Below are positions 33,380 to 40,942 of a stretch of DNA of 40,942 nucleotides, piece after piece (positions within the stretch are counted from its first letter, which is position 1; each line of letters opens with the position of its first letter). Under the pieces are notes generated by a model, which saw only the letters and a program-made list of their open reading frames with translations, was not told where the DNA came from and made no database searches. Location: the NCBI GenBank assembly GCA_028688275.1, contig JAQTYN010000030.1, positions 1 through 40,942 of the forward strand, read 5' to 3'. The translations under genes and the position numbers were made by a program. Source of the stretch: Gallionella sp. (lineage in GTDB: Bacteria; Pseudomonadota; Gammaproteobacteria; Burkholderiales; Gallionellaceae).

Positions 33380-34477
33380 TTAAATATGCGGCGCAAGGTG
33401 TCGTTGCAAGTACTCGTGAAAGTGCAACATACCATCCTCAGTCGGAGATTGGTAGGGGCCGTGCTGTTCTATCCCTTGCTGATACAACGCCTTGCGACCT
33501 TGGTGCATTTTCAGGCAAATCACATCATCCTCAATGGCCGTTTCATCGTAAGCGCGCTGCTCTGCTTCCACATACTCACGTTCAAACAAGGCAATTTCTT
33601 CGGGGTAGTAAAATTCCACAATGTTGGTGCAAGCCTCTGTGCCACGGGGGATAATCGTACTCACGACCAGCGTGTTCGGATACCACTCCACCATAATGTT
33701 AGGGTAGTAGGTCAGCCAAATCGCGCCGTATTTCGGCAGTTTGCCACCGTGTAAACGCAGCACTTGTTCTTGCCACTTACCATACACCTCGCTGCCCACT
33801 TTACGCAATGCGTGGTTGATTCCTACCGTTTGCACGCTGTATTGCTCACCAAATTCCCATTTCAAGTCATCGCAATTCACGAAATTACCTAAACCAGGAT
33901 GAAAAGGGACGACGTGATAGTCCTCAAGGTAAACCTCAATAAAGGTTTTCCAATTGAACGCATACTCATCGACTTGAATACGATCCAGCATATAGCCAGA
34001 AAAATCCAAGTCTTGCATCACGCCGACTTTCGCCAAATCCTTAGCGACATCCCGTTCACCGTTAAACAATAAGCCATTCCAATTTTGCAGAACAGATTTA
34101 TTCAAGTGCAAACAAGGATTTTGTGGAAAATGCGGTGCGCCCAATAATTGTCCGTCTAGTTCGTAAGTCCAACGGTGTAGCGGACAAACGATGTGCTGAG
34201 CATTGCCGCGCCCTTCCAACATGGTCGCTTGTCTATGACGGCAAACATTGCTCAGCAGCTCTACGCCATTGGGGTTGCGCACCAACATCTGTGCTTCGCC
34301 AGTTAAGACATGGTAATCCCCTAAGTTAGGCACCATCAATTCATGCCCGACGTAATTCGGCCCTTGTGCAAAGAGCTTTTGTTGTTCAACAGCCAGAATG
34401 TGCGGTTCAAAATACCAGCTCATTGGTGGCGCAGACGGCAGAGCCGTTAAATGTTGTGTTTTTTCAATGTGGGACAT
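33380..34477 (-). CDS. Rieske non-haem iron oxygenase, alpha-subunit type
   Basis: The 365-residue protein has a Rieske cluster site (CRHRQATML then CPLHRW, the CxH...CxxH pattern) near residues 79-102. The mononuclear iron site follows (LEDYHVVPFHPGLGNF). This is the layout of ring-hydroxylating and related oxygenases. The substrate cannot be told from sequence. The C-terminus is of normal length. No ferredoxin or reductase gene is adjacent, and it faces rpsU divergently. Confidence 0.9.
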   Translation of the reverse strand: MSHIEKTQHLTALPSAPPMSWYFEPHILAVEQQKLFAQGPNYVGHELMVPNLGDYHVLTGEAQMLVRNPNGVELLSNVCRHRQATMLEGRGNAQHIVCPLHRWTYELDGQLLGAPHFPQNPCLHLNKSVLQNWNGLLFNGERDVAKDLAKVGVMQDLDFSGYMLDRIQVDEYAFNWKTFIEVYLEDYHVVPFHPGLGNFVNCDDLKWEFGEQYSVQTVGINHALRKVGSEVYGKWQEQVLRLHGGKLPKYGAIWLTYYPNIMVEWYPNTLVVSTIIPRGTEACTNIVEFYYPEEIALFEREYVEAEQRAYDETAIEDDVICLKMHQGRKALYQQGIEQHGPYQSPTEDGMLHFHEYLQRHLAPHI

Positions 34478-34640
34478 ACCCAGTTAAATCTCTGAATATA
34501 AGGGTGGAAAGGGAGGCGGATTTTCCCCGAAAACCCCCGTCAGGGCAACAGCATTCCTGATTATCTTTTGCGCAACGCATCAATTACCCAGAAAAAAACA
34601 CGTTTAGCATCATTTACCCCGAAATAATCACAAATTAAGG

Positions 34641-34669
34641 TTGTGGTGCATATAGGCTTTTGCTAGAAT
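34641..34669 (+). promoter_or_regulatory. sigma-70 promoter of rpsU
   Basis: TTGTGG (34641-34646) and TAGAAT (34664-34669) are spaced by exactly 17 bp and lie 39 bp before the rpsU start. Confidence 0.7.
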
Positions 34670-34707
34670 CGCGCCCTCAAATTTTTGGTTAGATAGGTAG
34701 CTTGTCC

Positions 34708-34920
34708 ATGACAACAGTACGCGTAAAAGAAAATGAACCGTTTGAAGTTGCAATGCGTCGTTTCAAACGTTCCGTCGAAAAAACTGGCTTATTAACAGAT
34801 TTGCGCGCTCGCGAATTCTACGAAAAGCCCACTGCTGAACGTAAACGTAAAATGGCTGCTGCAGTTAAGCGTCATTACAAACGTATCATGGGGCAAACTC
34901 TGCCACCTAAGCTGTACTAA
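34708..34920 (+). CDS. rpsU: 30S ribosomal protein S21
   Basis: The 70-residue basic protein reads [20 protein letters not shown] to LPPKLY, nearly the family consensus. The ATG at 34708 is chosen over an upstream TTG (34702) because AGGTAG sits 7 nt before it and S21 proteins start at this point. It heads the rpsU-yqeY pair of the macromolecular-synthesis cluster. Confidence 0.98.
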   Translation: MTTVRVKENEPFEVAMRRFKRSVEKTGLLTDLRAREFYEKPTAERKRKMAAAVKRHYKRIMGQTLPPKLY

Positions 34921-34966
34921 TCTCACCCCGCCCTGTCCGCTCTGGATAGGGCAAAAGGTTGCAACT

Positions 34967-35410
34967 ATGACGCTCAAGCAACAAATTACCGATGATATGA
35001 AGTCCGCTATGCGCGCCAAAGAAACGGCGCGCTTAGGTGCAATTCGTCTATTACTCGCTGCGATGAAACAACGCGAAGTGGATGAACGGATTGAATTAAC
35101 GGATACCGACATCATCGCCATCATCGAAAAGATGAACAAACAACGCCGCGACTCCATCAATCAATACGAAGCCGCAGGTCGCCAAGAATTGGCGGATGTG
35201 GAAAAGTTTGAAATGACAGTGTTGCAAAATTACTTGCCGCAACCGTTAAGTGAAGCTGAAGTCATGGCTGAAATTGATGCCGCCATCGCTGCAACAGGCG
35301 CGGTCAGTGCGCAAGATATGGGTAAAGTCATGGCGATGGTCAAACCCAAGTTTGTCGGTCGTGCCGATATGGGTAAAGTTTCAGGATGGATTAAAGCGCG
35401 TTTGGTATAA
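34967..35410 (+). CDS. yqeY: GatB/YqeY-domain protein
   Basis: The 147-residue protein begins MTLKQQITDDMKSAMRAKET and has KQREVDERIELTD, QNYLPQPLSEAEV and GKVMAMVKPKFVGRADMGKV, the YqeY pattern related to the tail domain of amidotransferase GatB. It is often found between rpsU and dnaG, as the order here once implied. Its exact function is unclear. Confidence 0.94.
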   Translation: MTLKQQITDDMKSAMRAKETARLGAIRLLLAAMKQREVDERIELTDTDIIAIIEKMNKQRRDSINQYEAAGRQELADVEKFEMTVLQNYLPQPLSEAEVMAEIDAAIAATGAVSAQDMGKVMAMVKPKFVGRADMGKVSGWIKARLV

Positions 35411-35428
35411 AACTGCCAGATGCACAAC

Positions 35429-35466
35429 AAGATGGGTTGAGCGCGAGCGATACCCATCTTTTTTTC
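35429..35466 (+). terminator. intrinsic terminator after yqeY
   Basis: AAGATGGGT pairs with ACCCATCTT (35452-35460) and is followed by a run of T. It ends the rpsU-yqeY transcript. Confidence 0.88.
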
Positions 35467-35583
35467 GTCCTTAAATCAGGTTTCTATGTACAAAAGTCCA
35501 GTAAAAATGCAATGCAACAGAACCTCCATCATCCTCCGATCACGAGCATTGGTAAAAGGAATTGATTTGCCCATTGGCGTAAT

Positions 35584-36782
35584 CAGGGTCACCGCATATA
35601 AATATTGTTAATAAACAAGGATAATGTCTGTATTTAATCTGGCGAAAATGACTTTAAATTTACAGATGGCATTTGAATCGATAAAAGACCCGCGCGTGGA
35701 GCGGCATAAGAGACACAAGTTATTGGACATTATCATCTTGAGCATCTGCGCGGTAATCAGTGGTGCGGAAGGTTGGGAGGCCATCGCCCAATTTGGCAAA
35801 GAGAAGCAGGATTGGTTGCGCCAGTGGATTGGGTTGGAGAATGGCATCCCATCACATGATTGCATTGTACGGGTCATCTCGCGACTAGAGCCAGAAGCGA
35901 TGCAATCTTGTTTCATGGCTTGGGCGCAAAGTATTAAAGCAATAAGCGACGGAGAAGTGGTGGCAATTGATGGTAAAACGGCACGCCACTCCTATAACCG
36001 CACGGATAAACTGGGGGCAATCCATATGGTCAGTGCGTGGGCAAGTCAAGCAGGCGTATCGCTGGGGCAAGTCAAGACCGATGCAAAGTCAAATGAAATC
36101 AGCGCAATACCTGAGTTATTGGCAATGCTGGAACTCAAAGGCTGCATTGTCACGCTAGACGCGATGGGTTGCCAAACTGCGATTGCAGCAACGATCACGG
36201 ACAAAAAAGCCGATTATGTTTTAGCGGTCAAAGGCAATCAGCCCTCGTTGCATGCCGCCATTATTGATTACTTTGACACCGCACTAACCACCAAACTGCC
36301 GCCAGTTTGTGAACTGCAACACTGCCAAGAAAGCGATAAAGGACATGGACGGGTTGAAGAACGGCGGGCTTATTTATCCACCTGCTTGGCAACTTTACCG
36401 AATGTGGACAACTGGGCGAGCTTGAAAAGCATTGCCATGATCGAGAGCGAACGCTGGATAAATGGTGAAAGCACGTGGGAACGACGCTACTACATCAGCA
36501 CTTTAACCAGTGTAGCCGCTGTTGCCCAAGCGGTTCGAGCGCATTGGGGCATCGAAAATGCACTGCACTGGGTGCTGGATGTCACCTTCAGAGAAGACGA
36601 TTCGCGCATCCGAACAGGCTATGCCCCTGAAAACTTTAACCTAATGCGACAAGTTGCCCTGAACCTATTCAAAAAGGAACCTTCAAACTTGAGCATCAAA
36701 CGTAAACGTTTTAAAGCCGCACTGAGTGATTCATACCGTGAAAAAGTCGTTTTTGCAACTTAATTTATATGCGGTGACCCTG
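35584..36782 (+). mobile_element. complete ISAs1-family insertion sequence (1199 bp)
   Basis: The ends are 20-bp perfect inverted repeats (CAGGGTCACCGCATATAAAT). The element is flanked by an exact 10-bp direct repeat TTGGCGTAAT (35574-35583 and 36783-36792), a fresh target duplication. It holds one intact transposase gene and is therefore probably active. It is inserted between yqeY and aqpZ. Confidence 0.95.
35624..36763 (+). CDS. ISAs1-family transposase
   Basis: This 379-residue DDE transposase has an N-terminal ISAs1-associated region (IKDPRVERHKRHKLLDIIIL) and a catalytic core with VVAIDGKTARHS, TLDAMGCQTAIA and VLAVKGNQPSLH. The C-terminal WGIENALHWVLDVTFREDDSR carries the last acidic residue. 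The frame is intact and spans nearly the whole element. Confidence 0.96.
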   Translation: MSVFNLAKMTLNLQMAFESIKDPRVERHKRHKLLDIIILSICAVISGAEGWEAIAQFGKEKQDWLRQWIGLENGIPSHDCIVRVISRLEPEAMQSCFMAWAQSIKAISDGEVVAIDGKTARHSYNRTDKLGAIHMVSAWASQAGVSLGQVKTDAKSNEISAIPELLAMLELKGCIVTLDAMGCQTAIAATITDKKADYVLAVKGNQPSLHAAIIDYFDTALTTKLPPVCELQHCQESDKGHGRVEERRAYLSTCLATLPNVDNWASLKSIAMIESERWINGESTWERRYYISTLTSVAAVAQAVRAHWGIENALHWVLDVTFREDDSRIRTGYAPENFNLMRQVALNLFKKEPSNLSIKRKRFKAALSDSYREKVVFAT

Positions 36783-36865
36783 TTGGCGTAATGCAGTGCG
36801 TGCTTTATCGGATTGCGTTAAACTGATAATGGGTATTTTTGCCTATACAATTTGAGGAGAAAATG

Positions 36866-37561
36866 ATGAAGCAATGTGGTGCGGAGTTCTTCGGGACGTT
36901 TTGGCTAGTGTTGGGCGGGTGTGGCAGCGCAGTTTTGGCGGCGGCGTTCCCTGGTGTTGGGATTGGACTGCTCGGCGTTTCGCTAGCGTTTGGTTTGACA
37001 GTTTTGACCATGGCGTATGCAATTGGGCATATTTCGGGATGCCATTTAAATCCCGCTGTTTCAATCGGGTTGTGGGCAGGTGGGCGTTTCCCCGCAAATA
37101 AATTATTACCTTACATCGCGGCGCAGGTGATGGGTGCGATTGCTGCGGGCGGCGTGTTGTACTTGATCGCTACAGGCAAAGCGGGCTTTGACGTGTCGGC
37201 GGGTTTCGCGTCGAACGGTTACGGCGAACATTCCCCAGGTGGCTACTCATTGTTAGCTGCACTGGTGACCGAAATTGTAATGACCATGATGTTCTTGGTT
37301 ATCATCATGGGTGCGACCGACAAACGTGCGCCACAAGGATTCGCGCCTTTGCCAATTGGCTTAGGCTTGACCTTGATTCATTTGGTCAGCATCCCTGTCA
37401 CCAACACATCAGTAAATCCAGCGCGTAGTACAGGCGTGGCATTGTTTGTGGGGGACTGGGCAGTTTCACAATTGTGGTTGTTCTGGGTTGCGCCGATTGT
37501 GGGCGCAATTTTGGGCGCGCTAATTTACCGTTTTATCGGTGAAAATTCTGCAGAGAGCTAA
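36866..37561 (+). CDS. aqpZ: aquaporin Z
   Basis: This 231-residue channel has six membrane helices and both NPA boxes (HLNPAVS and SVNPARS). The start [22 protein letters not shown] matches AqpZ N-termini. GAGGAGA lies 5 nt before the ATG at 36866; the ATG at 36863 is an alternative. It conducts water across the inner membrane. It follows the insertion sequence and ends in its own terminator. Confidence 0.95.
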   Translation: MKQCGAEFFGTFWLVLGGCGSAVLAAAFPGVGIGLLGVSLAFGLTVLTMAYAIGHISGCHLNPAVSIGLWAGGRFPANKLLPYIAAQVMGAIAAGGVLYLIATGKAGFDVSAGFASNGYGEHSPGGYSLLAALVTEIVMTMMFLVIIMGATDKRAPQGFAPLPIGLGLTLIHLVSIPVTNTSVNPARSTGVALFVGDWAVSQLWLFWVAPIVGAILGALIYRFIGENSAES

Positions 37562-37577
37562 TTTCGGTCATGAATTC

Positions 37578-37619
37578 AAGCGGCGCAGAAAGCAAGGACT
37601 TGTTTTCTGCGCCGCTTTT
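37578..37619 (+). terminator. intrinsic terminator after aqpZ
   Basis: AAGCGGCGCAGAAA pairs with the complementary TTTCTGCGCCGCTT (37604-37617) followed by TT. It is a 14-bp stem just after the aqpZ stop. Confidence 0.85.
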
Positions 37620-37693
37620 GCGAGAGTCCGTCAGCAGAGCGAAGATCGGCGCGGATGGATGCAATCATTTACATCGCAAGGATTTATGGACGC

Positions 37694-37812
37694 ACGGATT
37701 AAGTCCGTTCGTCCTGAGTTTATCGAAGGATAAATGGATTTAATCAATTGATTTTATTACATCGTCCTCTCATGGCTCGACAGGCTCACCACGAACGAAA
37801 GATTTAATCAGC
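37694..37812. repeat. 119-bp MITE-like hairpin repeat, copy 1
   Basis: The right end GATTTAATCAGC is intact; the left end (GGATTAAGTCCGTTCG) has drifted. Inside are inverted words CCGTTCGTCCTGAG and CTCACCACGAACG. The same length and layout recur at 38205-38323. Confidence 0.7.
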
Positions 37813-37819
37813 GTCTCCT

Positions 37820-38200
37820 TAGCTTTTCCAGAACAGGGTCAGCTCTCAACTCAATGCGCTACGCTCGTGTAAACCATCAACGCATCCACTGGTACGAATA
37901 AATTCCTACCCACCAAGCCCGTGTTAAAATCCGCCACGTTTTGACTCAGGGTACTTATCTCGCAAGACAAATACCTCAATTCTTTACACTGACTTCAATT
38001 TGGAAAATTGTTTGGTGAAGAGATGCATATAGAAGTGCTGATAAGCTTTCTCAACGCTGCGCCACCAAAAAAGCATCCATTTCAAGACGATCGTACACCC
38101 GTCTAGAACGGTTCGTTTTCACCATACTGGACCGTAAAGCGACTTTAGATTTGAGCTGCGTCAGCTTATCGGGCGAATGATTTGTAGTGAAATGACTAAG
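37820..38200. other. non-coding stretch between two MITE-like repeats
   Basis: No gene, RNA or clear promoter can be supported here. Short frames are open only by chance. Together with its flanks this gap spreads over 900 bp between aqpZ and dnaG, far more than in typical rpsU-dnaG neighbourhoods. Confidence 0.4.
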
Positions 38201-38204
38201 GGGG

Positions 38205-38323
38205 GCTGATTAAATCCGTTCGCCCTGAGCTTGTCGAAGGGTGTAAGAATTTAATCTATTGATTTCATTAAATTGTCCATTCGTGGTTCGACAAGCTCAC
38301 CACGAACGGAAGATTTAATCAGC
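38205..38323. repeat. 119-bp MITE-like hairpin repeat, copy 2
   Basis: The ends are a perfect 12-bp inverted repeat (GCTGATTAAATC and GATTTAATCAGC). The inverted similarity continues inward: CCGTTCGCCCTGAGCTTG faces CAAGCTCACCACGAACGG, so most of the element folds on itself. It contains the widespread word GAGCTTGTCGAA. No transposase gene is inside. No clear target duplication is visible. Confidence 0.78.
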
Positions 38324-38467
38324 GTTTCACAAGCTTTTCAAGTCGCGTATGGCACTATCGCGTTTCTCAGATTTTGGTGCTGTGCTTGGGAAAACCCGAA
38401 CAAGACTCTCAACCATTGAGAGCTGAGCTAGCGCATTGATTATATTGAACCCAGGGATATTATCCAT

Positions 38468-40189
38468 TTGATTCCAAAAAGTTTTATCCAAGACCTGCTC
38501 AATCGCGTTGATATTGTCGATGTGATTGAACGCTATGTTCCTCTGAAAAAGGCGGGGGCGAATTTTGTCGCCTGCTGTCCATTCCATAACGAGAAATCCC
38601 CGTCCTTTACCGTCAGTCAAACTCGCCAGTTTTATCACTGCTTTGGCTGTGGCGCGCATGGCACGGCGATTGGTTTTGTCATGGAACATGCGGGCATGGG
38701 CTATGTGGATGCGATTGAAACACTGGCAAGCAATGCAGGCATTACCGTGCCGCACGAACGCAGCACAACTGAGGTGCAAAGAGTCTCCCCTGACTTATAC
38801 GAGGTGATGAAAACGGCGACGCGCTATTATCGCCAGCAACTCAAAGCCTCGCCACGCGCCATTGATTACTTAAAACAGCGCGAATTAACGGGTGAAATTG
38901 CCGCAAGATTTGGGCTGGGCTACGCCCCCGATGACTGGCAAAGCCTTGCCGCCGCCTTTCCCAACTATCAAGACAACACCCTGACCGAAGTCGGTTTAGT
39001 GATTAGCAATGAGGAAGGTAAACGTTACGACCGCTTCCGTGACCGTATCATGTTTCCCATCGTCAATGTGCGCGGACAGGTCATCGGCTTTGGCGGACGG
39101 GTGCTGGACAAAGGCGAACCCAAGTATTTGAATTCACCTGAAACCCCGTTATTTGAGAAAGGGCGGGAGTTATATGGACTTTTTCAAGCCCAAAAAGCCA
39201 TTCGTGATCGTCAGCAAGTTTTGGTGGTGGAAGGCTATATGGATGTGGTGGCACTGGCGCAACATGGCGTGGATTATGCCGTTGCTACGCTAGGTACAGC
39301 GACCACACCCCACCATATTCAGAAATTGCTCCGTTTCACCCCCCATATTATTTTTTGTTTTGATGGCGACAGAGCAGGGCAAAAAGCCGCGTGGCGCGCA
39401 CTAGAAAATGCCTTGCCGCATCTTCAAGATGGCAAATCGCTCAGCTTTTTGTTTCTGCCAGAGGAGCATGACCCCGACAGCTACATCCGCGCTTATGGAC
39501 AAGAGGGATTTGAAAACAAACTGGACGATGCGCTACCGCTTTCGACCTATCTGCTACGCCAAATTAGCTTTGAGTTGAATTTACGCACCTCGGAAGGGCG
39601 CAACCAATTGTTGCAACGCGCCAAACCGTTGTTGGCGGCGATTACCGCCCCCACCACCGCCCTGCTGCTACGAAAAGAAGTCGCCGCACTGGCGGGAATT
39701 AGCCAAGGCGAATTGGAAGCACTGTATGAAATCACTCCCGTCGCGCGCCCTACCCGCCCCGCTTTTCAAAAAGCCAGTCGCACCACGCCCTCTGCCCATC
39801 GCTTGCTGCTGCAATGCTTGATCGCGCAACCCGCCCTCGGCGCGCAACTTCCTGCTGATTGGCACGAAGATGGAGCGGAAGCAGAAGCCGTCGCTGCCGT
39901 GTTAGCCGTGCTGCGTGAAGCCAATTTTAAGCTCAGCAATGCCGTGCTAATCCAAACGTTTCAAGGCACGCGCCACGAAAAACCACTGACCCTCGCCCAA
40001 GCCGATTTACTGAATTGGGGCGAAGGCTTTGACATCCAAGCCGAATTCACAGGATTACTCAACCAACTCGCCACCCATCAACGCCGTCACCGTTTTGAGC
40101 AACTGCAAGAAAGAGTTGCCCAAGTCGGCATGGCAAATTTAAGCGATGCAGAACGCCGCGCATATTTAAAGTTGCTGCAACGGGGATAG
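38468..40189 (+). CDS. dnaG: DNA primase
   Basis: The 573-residue primase starts IPKSFIQDLLNRVDIVDVIERYVPLK, then the zinc finger CCPFHNEKSPSF and FYHCFGCGAHG. The TOPRIM core has VVEGYMDVVALAQHG near residue 257 and FCFDGDRAGQKAA. The C-terminal helicase-binding domain is shorter and less conserved. A TTG start at 38468 is used, with AGGGA 10 nt upstream, because no ATG fits. dnaG makes RNA primers for replication. It is separated from rpsU-yqeY by an insertion sequence, aqpZ and repeats. Confidence 0.96.
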   Translation: MIPKSFIQDLLNRVDIVDVIERYVPLKKAGANFVACCPFHNEKSPSFTVSQTRQFYHCFGCGAHGTAIGFVMEHAGMGYVDAIETLASNAGITVPHERSTTEVQRVSPDLYEVMKTATRYYRQQLKASPRAIDYLKQRELTGEIAARFGLGYAPDDWQSLAAAFPNYQDNTLTEVGLVISNEEGKRYDRFRDRIMFPIVNVRGQVIGFGGRVLDKGEPKYLNSPETPLFEKGRELYGLFQAQKAIRDRQQVLVVEGYMDVVALAQHGVDYAVATLGTATTPHHIQKLLRFTPHIIFCFDGDRAGQKAAWRALENALPHLQDGKSLSFLFLPEEHDPDSYIRAYGQEGFENKLDDALPLSTYLLRQISFELNLRTSEGRNQLLQRAKPLLAAITAPTTALLLRKEVAALAGISQGELEALYEITPVARPTRPAFQKASRTTPSAHRLLLQCLIAQPALGAQLPADWHEDGAEAEAVAAVLAVLREANFKLSNAVLIQTFQGTRHEKPLTLAQADLLNWGEGFDIQAEFTGLLNQLATHQRRHRFEQLQERVAQVGMANLSDAERRAYLKLLQRG

Positions 40190-40251
40190 AGATGGGATAA
40201 GTGCCTGAAGGTAAATTGTCGTGGGTTAGGCGTTAGGCTGTTAGGGAGACA

Positions 40252-40346
40252 CTGATTTATTCGTCATTCCGACGAAGGTCGGAATCCAGTCCATTGATAC
40301 AAAAGTGTTATTCCTTCAGCAAAAACTACAAAACCGAATAAATCAG
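40252..40346. repeat. 95-bp MITE-like element after dnaG
   Basis: CTGATTTATTCG at the left and CGAATAAATCAG at the right are perfect 12-bp inverted ends. Inside is TCATTCCGACGAAGGTCGGA, a short palindromic word common in extragenic repeats. The ends resemble, but do not equal, those of the 119-bp repeats upstream. Confidence 0.7.
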
Positions 40347-40407
40347 CACATCCTTAGTTGTTAGCTGTTAGTTAGGACTACAGCATATCTAGCTAATAGG
40401 ATGGCTA

Positions 40408-40932
40408 TTAGTTATTTTGCACATTGGTGTTAATGATCGTAATTTGGGGGGCGTTGCTCTTTCCATTGCCAGTCTTTACTCTCGATGGCTTGACTTCAAT
40501 CAGCACCTCGCCTAAATCCACGACATTATTTATGGCTGGTGGTGCTGTAAAAAATGCTGAATGTGGTGACGAAACGCCTTTTATCTCAACTTCAATTTCG
40601 ATTATTTTGTTGGCGGGTATATTGACCCCTTCTAATCTAAATCTATTACCACTCAATGTTGTTGGATTGACAGAGGTCTTCCCTTTGATATACACCTTGG
40701 TGATTTCTTCAGTCGTTGCATTACGATTATTGAGCTTTATGCTACCAACTACCGTAACTGAAGCGATAGGTTCAACTTTTTGAATTTCGGGCGAAGCTCC
40801 GCCCCCTTGTACCGCCGTTGAGGCTGTAGAAAAACCCAAATTTCCCCAGAAAATCGCCCCGCGATCTGCCATAATTTCACTACGCGATAAAACAAAGGTG
40901 GAGGCGGCATGGCACGGTTCAAACCGATACAC
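40408..40932 (-). CDS. unrecognised protein with beta-rich domain
   Basis: The frame encodes up to 174 residues from a GTG at 40932, or about 154 from an ATG at MADRGAIFWG. The C-terminal two thirds alternate short strands (VTVVGSIKLNN, KVYIKGKTSV, IEIEVEIKGV), suggesting an Ig- or carboxypeptidase-regulatory-like beta sandwich. No signal peptide or catalytic motif is evident. The frame has a stop just upstream of the GTG. No family is recognised. Confidence 0.5.
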   Translation of the reverse strand: MYRFEPCHAASTFVLSRSEIMADRGAIFWGNLGFSTASTAVQGGGASPEIQKVEPIASVTVVGSIKLNNRNATTEEITKVYIKGKTSVNPTTLSGNRFRLEGVNIPANKIIEIEVEIKGVSSPHSAFFTAPPAINNVVDLGEVLIEVKPSRVKTGNGKSNAPQITIINTNVQNN

Positions 40933-40942
40933 AAAGGCTTAA

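Noticed and set aside
37990..38110. A 27-codon frame starting MHIEVLISFLNAAPP between the two 119-bp repeats
   Set aside because: No ribosome-binding site, short, and no recognisable features.

Overview
This 40.9 kb window looks like the chromosome of a gammaproteobacterium. The evidence is an LptM-LysA pair with an ATGA overlap, a sigma-70 RpoD with the acidic non-conserved region, rpsU-yqeY-dnaG genes, a CHASE2 Ser/Thr kinase signalling cluster and P4-type integrase debris. A filamentous sulfur bacterium of the Thiotrichales type is a reasonable guess from the gene mix, but no rRNA or other decisive marker is present.

Layout. (1) 1-3.3 kb is a decaying accessory region on both strands: a truncated SIR2-like gene, an intact MntA/HepT toxin-antitoxin pair, an antitoxin with a truncated ParE-like toxin, an ATP-grasp ligase, a dead second mntA copy and a 30-aa membrane peptide. 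(2) 3.5-7.2 kb is core: lysA and lptM (minus), rpoD (plus) and a CAU-anticodon tRNA. (3) 7.2-21.65 kb is a genomic island whose two ends carry related copies of the tRNA 3' end plus its downstream terminator, with paired TGTTGGTAAA direct repeats just inside each end. It holds a complete type I-C CRISPR-Cas locus (cas3, cas5c, cas8c with an internal cas11c start, cas7c, cas4, cas1, cas2), a 51-repeat array and a MazF/ribbon-helix-helix toxin-antitoxin pair. (4) 21.7-22.5 kb holds wrecks of an integrase and a helicase, followed by an intact zinc-ribbon plus PD-(D/E)XK nuclease. (5) 23.6-34.5 kb holds a DUF4349 lipoprotein and then a minus-strand run: GspE/PilB-like ATPase with GAF, metallo-beta-lactamase-fold phosphodiesterase, FHA protein, PP2C phosphatase, CHASE2 kinase, UspA, YjbE/TerC protein and Rieske oxygenase. 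(6) 34.7-40.9 kb is rpsU-yqeY, a complete ISAs1-type insertion sequence with a 10-bp target duplication, aqpZ, MITE-like hairpin repeats, dnaG and an unrecognised gene.

The most unusual content is inside the cas operon. Between cas3 and cas5c lies a 143-bp MITE-like element with an 8-bp target duplication. Removing it on paper restores a 48-codon gene for a small single-pass membrane protein that ends 3 nt before cas5c and overlaps its ribosome-binding site. The same gap holds an isolated CRISPR-repeat-like element pointing back toward cas3. Two small antitoxin-like genes sit between cas8c and cas7c and between cas7c and cas4, and an antisense ORF between cas4 and cas1 resembles the C-terminus of the RHH antitoxin found beyond the array. 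The array contains two pairs of same-target spacers, each pair exactly three units apart.

How the genes work together: Cas5c/Cas8c/Cas11c/Cas7c would form the I-C Cascade, Cas3 the effector nuclease-helicase, and Cas4-Cas1-Cas2 the adaptation machinery feeding the adjacent array. The kinase, PP2C phosphatase and FHA reader form a classic reversible-phosphorylation module, here placed with a secretion/pilus-type ATPase and a putative cyclic-nucleotide phosphodiesterase.
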